Source of the DNA: Siccirubricoccus phaeus
Lineage (GTDB): Bacteria; Pseudomonadota; Alphaproteobacteria; Acetobacterales; Acetobacteraceae
Reading direction: 5' to 3'
DNA length: 64,000 nucleotides
NCBI RefSeq assembly: GCF_008360935.1
Contig: NZ_SRXO01000012.1
Span: 1-64,000 of the forward strand
Shown here: positions 35,689-42,940 of the stretch, piece after piece
Layout of the letters: every line of letters starts with the position of its first letter
Position numbering within the stretch: position 1 is the first letter of the stretch
Notes under the pieces: model-generated
The model's database searches: none
The model's input: the letters and a program-made list of their open reading frames with translations, nothing else
Told to the model about the DNA's origin: nothing
Translations under genes and position numbers: made by a program

Positions 35689-37493
35689 CGCCCCGCCCAC
35701 CAGCCGGCGAGGAAGCGCGAGACCCGCGCGGTGAGGGCCCGCAACGCCACGGGCACGGTCGGGCGCAGCGCCGGCCGCGGCGGCGCGGTGGCCAGCCGCT
35801 GCACCAGCAGTTCCGGCGGGCAGGGCAGGCCGGTCACCGGGTCGAAGCAGCGGATATAGAGGATCAGCGCGGCGGCGGTCAGCGCATCCAGGCAGAGGCG
35901 GCGGCCGCGGCGCGGCGGCGGGTCGCGATCCTCGGTCAGCCCCCAGCCGGCATAGAAGGGCTGGCCGTAGGTGGTCACCTTCAGGCCGCGCAGCAGCGCC
36001 TCGAAGCCCGCCAGGGAGGAGATGGTATGCACCTCCTGCACCATCCCGTAGAGGGCGCCGATCGGCACCTGCGGCAGCACATGGTCGGCCAGTGCCGCAG
36101 CCGCCGCCGGCGGCACCGCGCCGCGCCGCATGCCGCTGACCACATCCGGGTGCGGCTTGAAGAGCAGCACCGCGTCCGGATTCGCCGCCCGCACCGCCCG
36201 CAGCAAGGCCAGGTTGCCGCGGATGCGGCCGCCGCCGCGCCGCATCGCCGCGTCATCCTCCACCTGCCCCGCCACCAGGATGGCGCGCCTGCCGGGCGGC
36301 AGGGCGAGGGAAGGCGCATCCCCCGCCAGATTGTATTTGGTGATGTTGGCCGCCAGCAGCGCCTGGCGCAGCCGCGCCGCGCGGGCCAGCAGCGCGGCGT
36401 CGAATTCGGCGGTCGCCAGCAGATGCTCCAGCGCGCTTTCCCGCTGCGGGTCGAAATGAATGCCGCGATCATCCACGGCGAGGGAGGCGGCCGGCGTCAG
36501 CAGCACCCCGAGCCCGGCGGAGCGGATGAAGCCGTCCTCGAGCTGCAGCAGCGGCACGCCCTCCGCCGCCGCCCGCAGCCGCAGCCTCTCCGGCATCACC
36601 GAGGCCCAGACGGCGACCGCCCCGTCCTCCCGCCGCGCATCGCGGATGGCCACGCTGCCGCGCATGCGCATGCGCGGCGGGCCGGCGCTGCTGGCGAGCG
36701 CATCGCGGATATGGCGGTGCTTGAACCACTCGATGCCGGTGCAGGCGCGGATGCGGCGATGCGCCGCCTCCGCCTCCCGCCAGGCGGCGAGCTGGGCGAG
36801 GCCCTGCCCGGCGGTCCAGGCGCCGCCGCGGAACGGGTCCACCCAGCGCGTGGCGGCGAAGAGGGCGGCGAGCACCGCCTCGGCGGGCGGCCCGGCCCAG
36901 GGGGAAGCGGCATGGTCGCGCAGCCGCACCCCGGCGGCCAGGGCGAGCAGGCCCAGCTCATCGCCCAGCACATGCAGCTCCGCCGCCAGGTCGAGCAGCG
37001 TCCAAGGCGCCAGGCGCTCCGGCCTGGTGCCGGGTAGTACGGGGCGCGCGCCGGCCGGGGCGTCGGGGCGGCGCAGCAGCAGCAGGGGGCGGCCGGCAGC
37101 CGCTTCGCCGGCACGCGCCAGCATGGCCCGGGCCGCGCCGGCCTGCGCCGCATCGCACGGGTCCAGCACCAGCACCGCGCCGCGCGGCACCAGGCCGAGC
37201 GTCGCCGGGCCCGGATCCGGCAGGCCCGGCTCCCCGCCCACCCGGCCGGCACGCCAGGCGGCCAGCAACTCGGGCAGCGCCGGCACCATGGCCTGCGCCG
37301 CGAGTCCGGCATGGATGGCGGCAGGCAGGTCCGGCGCGGCCAGCCAGGAAAGCGCCACCTGCCGGCGCCCGAATGCCGGCGCGCGGAACAGGCCGGGCGA
37401 GCGGCCGCTCCCGGCGTCCTCGGCCGCGGCTTTCGCCGCCGCCGCGCCTGCCGGCGCCTCGGCGCTCTCCAGCGTGCGAAACAAATGATTCAT
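35685..37493 (-). CDS. kpsC: Capsule polysaccharide biosynthesis protein, KpsC-like
   Basis: A 602-residue protein. The C-terminal half (residues about 230-590) is a typical KpsC Kdo-transferase domain: EDGFIRSAGLGVLL, ITKYNLAG, ILVAGQVEDDAAMRRGGG, LLFKPHPDVVSGMRRG, VHTISSLAGFEALLRG, VTTYGQPFYAGWGLTEDRDP. The N-terminal half (about 40-230) is weakly related, with ELHVLGDELGLLALAAGVRL aligning to the VHTISSLAGFEALLRG segment but without the catalytic residues. It looks like a decayed second domain; KpsC of E. coli has two active ones. It is divergent from the exporter operon and presumably shares its control region (37494-37593). Confidence 0.85.
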   Translation of the reverse strand: MNHLFRTLESAEAPAGAAAAKAAAEDAGSGRSPGLFRAPAFGRRQVALSWLAAPDLPAAIHAGLAAQAMVPALPELLAAWRAGRVGGEPGLPDPGPATLGLVPRGAVLVLDPCDAAQAGAARAMLARAGEAAAGRPLLLLRRPDAPAGARPVLPGTRPERLAPWTLLDLAAELHVLGDELGLLALAAGVRLRDHAASPWAGPPAEAVLAALFAATRWVDPFRGGAWTAGQGLAQLAAWREAEAAHRRIRACTGIEWFKHRHIRDALASSAGPPRMRMRGSVAIRDARREDGAVAVWASVMPERLRLRAAAEGVPLLQLEDGFIRSAGLGVLLTPAASLAVDDRGIHFDPQRESALEHLLATAEFDAALLARAARLRQALLAANITKYNLAGDAPSLALPPGRRAILVAGQVEDDAAMRRGGGRIRGNLALLRAVRAANPDAVLLFKPHPDVVSGMRRGAVPPAAAAALADHVLPQVPIGALYGMVQEVHTISSLAGFEALLRGLKVTTYGQPFYAGWGLTEDRDPPPRRGRRLCLDALTAAALILYIRCFDPVTGLPCPPELLVQRLATAPPRPALRPTVPVALRALTARVSRFLAGWWAGR

Positions 37494-37593
37494 CCCCGCC
37501 GCCCTATAGGGGAGCCGAGCTTCGCCCAAAATGCGAAACGTGCTTACCGCCGCCTCGCTTTTTGCTAGAGGGGGAAATGGGGGCCATCAGCGA

Positions 37594-38046
37594 ATGAATA
37601 CCACTTTGCGCATTGTCCAAAACGGCGCGTGCAACCAGGACGGGAACCACCAGCGGCCGCCGCACTGGCTTCGGGGGGGCCAGAGGGCGAGGGTGCTGGG
37701 GCTGCTCCTGGGCGGGATGGCGCTGGCGGGGTGCATCTCGCCCATGGAAGGGGGCGGGGCAGATGGGGCCGCGACCGTGCTTCCGGCCAGCTATGCGATG
37801 CCGGCGGACCCGCTGCTGGCCTTCGCCGCCAACGCCGCCCCGGGCAGCGAAAGCGCCGTGACGCTGGCCAGCGGCCAGACCGCGCGGGTGCGGCTGCTGC
37901 GCCGCTACACCGCCGCCAGCGGGCGGGAATGCCGGGAATTGCTGATCGGCCGCGGCTATGACGAGCGCAGCCGGCTGGTCTGCCAGGGCGAGACCGGCTG
38001 GGTGGAAGCCCGGCCGCTGCTGCGCGCCGGCAAGGGCCGGCCGTGA
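37594..38046 (+). CDS. Lipoprotein at the head of the capsule export operon
   Basis: A 150-residue protein. After a basic N-region, VLGLLLGGMALAGC gives a lipobox (LAGC). The C-terminal domain GQTARVRLLRRYTAASGREC followed by RELLIGRGYDERSRLVCQGE resembles the small surface-antigen fold (RT0821/Lpp0805-like) with two conserved cysteines. It overlaps kpsM by 4 bp, so probably takes part in, or is coexpressed with, capsule export. Its start ATG is 100 bp from the divergent kpsC start. Confidence 0.7.
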   Translation: MNTTLRIVQNGACNQDGNHQRPPHWLRGGQRARVLGLLLGGMALAGCISPMEGGGADGAATVLPASYAMPADPLLAFAANAAPGSESAVTLASGQTARVRLLRRYTAASGRECRELLIGRGYDERSRLVCQGETGWVEARPLLRAGKGRP

Positions 38047-38840
38047 GCGGCAGCGCCGCCTCCCGCGGCAGCGCCCTCACCGGGCTGCGGGTGCAGCTTC
38101 GGGTGCTGGGCGCGCTGACCCTGCGGGAGCTCGGCACGCGCTTCGGGCGCGACAATCTGGGCTATCTCTGGCTCTTCGTCGAACCTGCGCTGCTCGGCGG
38201 CGCGATCGGCGCGGTGCACCATCTCAGCGGCCACGGCCTGCCGGGCGGGCTGCACGTCGCGACCTTCTGGGTGATGGGCTACATCCCCTACTACCTGCTG
38301 CGCGGCATCATCAACCGGGCGCCGGTCGCCATCGTCTCCAACCAATCGCTGCTCTACCACCGCAACATCTCGATCTTCGACATCATCCTGGCGCGCGACC
38401 TGCTGGAAGGCGCCGCGGTGGGCGGGGCGATGCTTGCCTTCGCGCTGTTCTTCGGCATGACTGCCGGCGAATGGCCCCGCGAGCCGGAGAAGGTGGTGAT
38501 CGGCATGCTGATGATGCTCGGCTTCAGCCACGGCGTCGCCATGCTGATCGCCGCCGGCAGCGTCTATACCGAGCTGTTCGACCGGGTGGTGCACCTCTTC
38601 ACCTATATCTCCCTGCCGGCGACCGGCGCCTTCTTCATGGTGTTCTGGCTGCCGACGGAGCTGCAGCAGGCCGCGCTCTGGATTCCGACCGTTCACATGT
38701 TTGAAATTGTCCGCAACGGGCAGTTCGGCAACCAGGTGCCGACGCATTACGACGTCGGCTACGTGCTCGGCTGGGTGGCGGGGCTCAACCTGCTGGGCAT
38801 GGCGGCCATCCGGCGGGCGCGGCAGGATCTGGTGATCTGA
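38043..38840 (+). CDS. kpsM: Capsule ABC transporter permease, KpsM family
   Basis: A 265-residue ABC-2-type permease with six spans. VLGALTLRELGTRFGRDNLG then YLWLFVEPALLGGAIGAVHH is the KpsM/CtrC N-terminal signature; PYYLLRGIINRAPVAI and NISIFDIILARDLLEG follow, and the C-terminal segment is IPTVHMFEIVRNGQFG. With KpsT it moves lipid-linked capsule across the inner membrane. GTG start overlapping the lipoprotein stop. Confidence 0.93.
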   Translation: MSGSAASRGSALTGLRVQLRVLGALTLRELGTRFGRDNLGYLWLFVEPALLGGAIGAVHHLSGHGLPGGLHVATFWVMGYIPYYLLRGIINRAPVAIVSNQSLLYHRNISIFDIILARDLLEGAAVGGAMLAFALFFGMTAGEWPREPEKVVIGMLMMLGFSHGVAMLIAAGSVYTELFDRVVHLFTYISLPATGAFFMVFWLPTELQQAALWIPTVHMFEIVRNGQFGNQVPTHYDVGYVLGWVAGLNLLGMAAIRRARQDLVI

Positions 38841-38846
38841 GGCGCC

Positions 38847-39494
38847 ATGATCCGCATCACCGATCTCTGCAAGGTCTACAAGACCCATCTCGGGCCGAAG
38901 ACGGTGCTGAACGGGCTGTCCGCCGAATTCCGCCATGGCGAGAAGGTGGGCATCCTCGGCCGCAACGGCGCCGGCAAGACCACGCTGCTCCGCCTGATCT
39001 CCGGGGTGGAGGGCTACACCTCCGGCCGGATCGAGCGGCGGATGAGCGTCTCCTGGCCGCTCGGCTTCGCCGGCGCCATGCATTACAGCATCTCCGGCGC
39101 CGACAATGCCCGCTTCATCGCCCGGATCTACGGCAAGCCGCTGGACTGGACGGTCGGCTTCGTCGAGGATTTCGCCGAGCTCGGCGAGTATTACCGGCTG
39201 CCGGTGCGGACCTACTCCTCCGGCATGATGATGCGGCTCGGCTTCGCCCTCTCCCTCGCGGTCGATTTCGACTGCTACCTGGTGGATGAGGTGATCGCGG
39301 TCGGCGACAGCCGCTTCGGCGAGCGCTGCCGCGTCGCCCTGGCCGAACGCCATGCCAACAGCACCCTGCTGCTCGTCTCTCACCAGGTCGCCACGGTGCG
39401 GGCCTTCTGCTCCTCCGCCGCGGTCCTGCAGGATGGTAGGTTGACCCGCTATGACGATCTGGACGAAGCAATCGCCGCCTACCACGCTGCCTGA
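38847..39494 (+). CDS. kpsT: Capsule ABC transporter ATPase, KpsT family
   Basis: A 215-residue ATPase. Walker A GRNGAGKTT (38-46, Lys44), signature YSSGMMMRLGF, Walker B CYLVDEVIAVGD, switch His in LLVSHQ. It has the short length and MIRITDLCKVYKT start of KpsT/CtrD. It powers KpsM. It lies 6 bp after kpsM, and its last 44 bp overlap the kpsE frame. Confidence 0.94.
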   Translation: MIRITDLCKVYKTHLGPKTVLNGLSAEFRHGEKVGILGRNGAGKTTLLRLISGVEGYTSGRIERRMSVSWPLGFAGAMHYSISGADNARFIARIYGKPLDWTVGFVEDFAELGEYYRLPVRTYSSGMMMRLGFALSLAVDFDCYLVDEVIAVGDSRFGERCRVALAERHANSTLLLVSHQVATVRAFCSSAAVLQDGRLTRYDDLDEAIAAYHAA

Positions 39495-40644
39495 CGTCGG
39501 GGCGAGCGATGCCGGCTGGTCCGGCCCGGTCGCCCCGCCTGGCCTGCTGAGCCGGCTGCGCCGCCTGGCGCGGCGCAACGCCTTCAAGCTGACGGTCCTG
39601 CTGCCGACGCTGCTGGCCGGGCTCTACTTCATCCACTTCGCCGCCCCGCAATATGATTCGGAAGCCCGCTTCCTGATCCGCGGCCGCCAGCAGGTGCCCA
39701 CCGGCGGCCTGGGCGAGATGCTGCATGCCTCCGGCTTCCGCCCCGCCTCCGAGGATGCGATGGGGGTGCGGGACTATCTGCAGTCGCATGATGCTGTGGC
39801 GGCGCTGCGCGCGCGGCTGCCGCTGGTGGAGATGTTCCGCCGGCCGGAAGCCGACGAGGTCGCCCGGCTGTGGTGGGAGAACCCGACGGCTGAGCGGCTG
39901 CATGATTATTTCCGCCGCATGGTGACAGTGGAATACGACACCACCAGCGGCATCACCGCGCTGCGTGTCCGCAGCTTCCGGCCTGAGGACAGCAGGACGA
40001 TCGCCGAGGCGCTGCTCGGCCTTTCCGAGGCCATGGTCAACAGCCTGAACCAGCGGCTGCAGGAGGACGGGCTGCGGGTGGCGCGGGAGGAGGTGGGCCG
40101 CGCCGAACGGCGGCTGGCCACCGTGCAGCTGGAGATGACCCAGTTCCGTGAGCGGGAGCGGGCGGTGGACCCGACCCGCTCCGCCGCCCTCGCCCTCGAG
40201 AATCTCGGCAAGCTGGAAGGCGCGCTGGCCCAGGCCCGGGCCGAGCTGGCCGAGGCCCAGCGTTTCACCCGCGCGGACAATCCGCGCGTCGTGCAGCTCC
40301 GCAACCGCATCGAGGCGCTGAACGCCCAGGTGGCCGAGGAGCGGGTGCGGATCAGCAGCACCGATGCCGGCCTTTCCCAGCAGATCGGCGAGTATGAGCG
40401 GCTGGGCACGGAGCGGGAGCTGGCGCGCACCCAGCTCGCCTCCGCCACCGCCTCGCTCGAGCGCGCGCGGGTGGATGCGCAGCGCCAGCAGATCTTCCTG
40501 CTGCGCGTGGTGGAACCCAACCTCGCCGAATACGCCCGCTACCCAAAGGGCGTGCAGACCACCCTCTACATCTTCATCTGCCTGTCCGTGGCTTACGGGC
40601 TGGCTTGGCTCCTCGTGGCGGGAATGCGTGAACATGCTTCTTGA
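39451..40644 (+). CDS. kpsE: Capsule export inner-membrane protein, KpsE/CtrB family
   Basis: A 397-residue polysaccharide co-polymerase-like protein. Membrane span near residues 48-67 (LTVLLPTLLAGLYFIHF), periplasmic region starting PQYDSEARFLIRG, a long coiled coil (about 195-330, with EALNAQVAEERVRIS), and a second span near the C-terminus (TTLYIFICLSVAYGLAWLLV). It bridges KpsMT to the outer-membrane channel. The ATG lies inside kpsT, an unusually long 44-bp overlap; no later start gives the same N-terminus. Confidence 0.9.
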   Translation: MTIWTKQSPPTTLPDVGASDAGWSGPVAPPGLLSRLRRLARRNAFKLTVLLPTLLAGLYFIHFAAPQYDSEARFLIRGRQQVPTGGLGEMLHASGFRPASEDAMGVRDYLQSHDAVAALRARLPLVEMFRRPEADEVARLWWENPTAERLHDYFRRMVTVEYDTTSGITALRVRSFRPEDSRTIAEALLGLSEAMVNSLNQRLQEDGLRVAREEVGRAERRLATVQLEMTQFRERERAVDPTRSAALALENLGKLEGALAQARAELAEAQRFTRADNPRVVQLRNRIEALNAQVAEERVRISSTDAGLSQQIGEYERLGTERELARTQLASATASLERARVDAQRQQIFLLRVVEPNLAEYARYPKGVQTTLYIFICLSVAYGLAWLLVAGMREHAS

Positions 40645-42406
40645 AGGCCTCACCAGGCGCGCCAGGATGGCGCTGCTGGTGGCCATGGCGCCGGGCGTCG
40701 CCCTGGCGCAGACGCCGATGCAGCTCCTCCAGCAGAACCAGATGCTGCAGCAGCAGAACCAGCAGCTCTCCCGGCCCAGCCCCGGCCCCAGCGGCGCCGC
40801 GGTGACGGAGAGCCTGCCGAGCCTGGTCGGCCCGGACCGGGTGCTGAGCCGGACCGGCACGGAGACGCAATCCGAAGGCGGGCCCACCGCGACCGGGCCG
40901 CTCGGCGATGCCAGCCGCATCGGCGGGCGGCCGGCGGTGTTCGGCGCCAGCCTCTTCACCCGGGACGCGACCTCGGTTTCCGACGCGCCCAACCCGAATT
41001 ACCAGATCATCCCGGGCGACCGCGTTTCCATCCGGGTCTGGGGCGCGGTGGAGGCGGAGACGGTGGCCGTGGTGGACCCCACGGGCAATCTCTTCCTGCC
41101 CAATATCGGCCCCATCCGCATCGCCGGCACCCGCGCGGGCGATTTGCAGCAGGTGGTGGAGGCGGAGGTGCAGCGCACCTACACCAGCCAGGTGCAGGTC
41201 TATGCGGTGCTGCTCTCCACCCAGCGCATCGGCGTCTTCGTCGCCGGCTTCGTCCGCACCCCGGGCCGCTTCGGCGGCAATGCGGCGGACAGCGTGCTGG
41301 ACTTCCTGGTGCGAGCCGGCGGCGTCGATCCCGGCCGCGGCTCCTACCGCGACATCCAGGTGCAGCGCGGCGGCCGCAGCGTGGCGACGGTCGATCTCTA
41401 CCGCTTCCTGCTGGAAGGCAGGCTGCCGGCGGTCCGGCTGCAGGAGGGCGACACCATCGTCGTGGCGCGCCAGCGTGCCGTGGTGGGCGCCGATGGCGCG
41501 GTGCGCAACAACTACCTGTTCGAGGTGCCGGGCCGCGTGATGGCCGGGCGGGAACTGGTGGAGTACGCCCGCCCGCTGCCGGCCGCGACCAACGCCATCA
41601 TCCGCGGCAGCCGCGGCGGCCAGCCCTTCTCCCGCTACGTCTCGCTGAGCGAGCTTTCCGGCGTGACGCTGGGGGACCAGGACACGGTCACCTTCATCAC
41701 GGACAGCCCGGCGCCCAGCGTGCGCGTGACGGTGGAGGGCAGCCGCATCGGGCCTTCCGTGCTGGTGGCGGACCGCGAGGCGACGCTGTGCGACGTGCTG
41801 GACCATATCGCGGTGGACCCGGCGCTGGCCGATACGCGCTCCGTCTTCCTGCTGCGGCCTTCCGTGGCGCAGCAGCAGCGCCGCGCCATCGATGAGGCGC
41901 TGGACAGGCTGGAGCGGCAGCTTTTCATGGCGGTTTCCGCCACCACCGGCGTCGCCGCCATCCGGGCGACGGAGGCGAATCTCGTCTCCTCCTATATCCA
42001 GCGGGCACGGCGGACTCAGCCGGAAGGGCGCGTGGTCGTCTCCGACCGCGATGGGCGCTGCGCGCCGGTGCGGCTGGAAGAGGGCGATGTGATCGTCATC
42101 CCGGAGAAATCCCAGACCGTGTTGGTGGCGGGCGAGGTGACCGCGCCGCGCGCCGTGGTGTGGCGGCAGGGGATGCGGATCACGGATTACGTGCGCGCTG
42201 CCGGCGGCTATACGCCGCGGGGCAGCGATGGCGCGATGATGATCAGGCGCGCGAGCGGGGAGCTGGTGCTGGACCCGGAGGAGGGTCCGCGGCCGGGAGA
42301 TGAGCTGATCGCGCTGCCGCGGCTGGATCCGAAGGTGTTCCAGGTGGGCAGCGAGCTGCTGGGGCTGATCTATCAGATCGCGGTGGCGACACGAATCTTC
42401 CTGTGA
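40634..42406 (+). CDS. kpsD: Outer-membrane polysaccharide export protein (KpsD/OPX family)
   Basis: A 590-residue OPX protein. Signal peptide ending GVALAQ, a Gln-rich linker (LLQQNQMLQQQNQQ), the polysaccharide-export domain (NYQIIPGDRVSIRVWGAVEA, VDPTGNLFLPNIGPIRIAG), then at least two SLBB segments (VFVAGFVRTPGRFGGNAADS; VLVAGEVTAPRAVVWRQGMR). It forms the outer-membrane exit channel. A GTG 6 bp upstream is an alternative start. It overlaps kpsE by 11 bp and ends the operon. Confidence 0.92.
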   Translation: MLLEGLTRRARMALLVAMAPGVALAQTPMQLLQQNQMLQQQNQQLSRPSPGPSGAAVTESLPSLVGPDRVLSRTGTETQSEGGPTATGPLGDASRIGGRPAVFGASLFTRDATSVSDAPNPNYQIIPGDRVSIRVWGAVEAETVAVVDPTGNLFLPNIGPIRIAGTRAGDLQQVVEAEVQRTYTSQVQVYAVLLSTQRIGVFVAGFVRTPGRFGGNAADSVLDFLVRAGGVDPGRGSYRDIQVQRGGRSVATVDLYRFLLEGRLPAVRLQEGDTIVVARQRAVVGADGAVRNNYLFEVPGRVMAGRELVEYARPLPAATNAIIRGSRGGQPFSRYVSLSELSGVTLGDQDTVTFITDSPAPSVRVTVEGSRIGPSVLVADREATLCDVLDHIAVDPALADTRSVFLLRPSVAQQQRRAIDEALDRLERQLFMAVSATTGVAAIRATEANLVSSYIQRARRTQPEGRVVVSDRDGRCAPVRLEEGDVIVIPEKSQTVLVAGEVTAPRAVVWRQGMRITDYVRAAGGYTPRGSDGAMMIRRASGELVLDPEEGPRPGDELIALPRLDPKVFQVGSELLGLIYQIAVATRIFL

Positions 42407-42461
42407 TTGAGGGGGAGCTCTGCTCCCCCTCGCAAAGGGCCGAAGGGCCCTTGTGTCTTGT
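42407..42461. repeat. Left part of dispersed repeat R5, copy 4
   Basis: The hairpins GGGGGAGCTCTGCTCCCCC and AAGGGCCGAAGGGCCCTT directly after the kpsD stop match the first two hairpins of R5 copies 2 and 5. The core expected next is missing here and resumes at 42834, after the IS110 remnant. Confidence 0.7.
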
Positions 42462-42482
42462 GAGTATGGTTAGGATGGGGCT

Positions 42483-42510
42483 GCCGGCCCGGGGCTCGCC
42501 CCGGGCCGGC
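42483..42510. repeat. Perfect 13-bp-stem GC palindrome
   Basis: GCCGGCCCGGGGC, loop TC, GCCCCGGGCCGGC. It lies between the left R5 part and the IS110 transposase remnant, in the place where IS110 elements carry their non-coding left end. Confidence 0.8.
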
Positions 42511-42626
42511 GGCGCGATCTCGAGGCCGCATGGCCCCCGGTGCAAAGACCGTTTCAAAGCCTGGCCCGGATCCGCCTCCTGTTGAACCCGAACAGTTGCC
42601 TGGGGTGCAACCCCGAACTGGCAAGG

Positions 42627-42833
42627 ATGGGGCAGAGGATGCGGAACCACAGCGGCAGCACCGTGATCGGCGTCGATGTCAGCGCCGCCTGGCTGGATGT
42701 GGCGTGGCCCGGGCAGCAGCCCAGCCGCTTCGCCAATGACCAGGCCGGCCATGCCAGCCTGCTCGGCTGCCTGCACGCCACCGGCGCGCTTGCCCCGCGC
42801 CCGGTCTTCGCCTGCGAGGCCTCCGGCGGCTTT
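42627..42833 (+). pseudogene. IS110 family transposase, N-terminal remnant
   Basis: It reads VIGVDVSAAWLDVAWPG (the RuvC-like DEDD start of IS110 transposases, first catalytic Asp in GVDVS), then FANDQAGHASLLGCL and VFACEASGGFE with the expected Glu. About 70 residues remain of a usual 300-400. At the codon after GGF the sequence turns into the R5 core, and the rest of the transposase and the right end are gone. It is not functional. Confidence 0.8.
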
Positions 42834-42940
42834 GAACCCTTGAGTTTCGCGTCTCGACCGTCGCGCCCAGGACCCAAGGTTTCCAAAGGCCCTGCGGCCT
42901 TTGGTGGGGTGGGTTCGGGAGGGGCAAAGCCCCTCCCGGT
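42834..42940. repeat. Right part of dispersed repeat R5, copy 4
   Basis: The core GAACCCTTGAGTTTCGCGTC through CCAAGGTTTCC (42834-42884), then hairpins CAAAGGCCCTGCGGCCTTTG and GGGAGGGGCAAAGCCCCTCCC. It ends a few bases before the stop of the convergent molybdenum hydroxylase gene. Confidence 0.75.

Noticed and set aside
32755-35859. Very long plus-strand open frame (1034 codons) across the TRAP protein and SDR genes
   Set aside because: It is the shadow of minus-strand genes in GC-rich DNA; its composition is Arg/His/Pro/Gln-rich with no fold-like pattern, while the opposite strand encodes clear DctP and SDR motifs.
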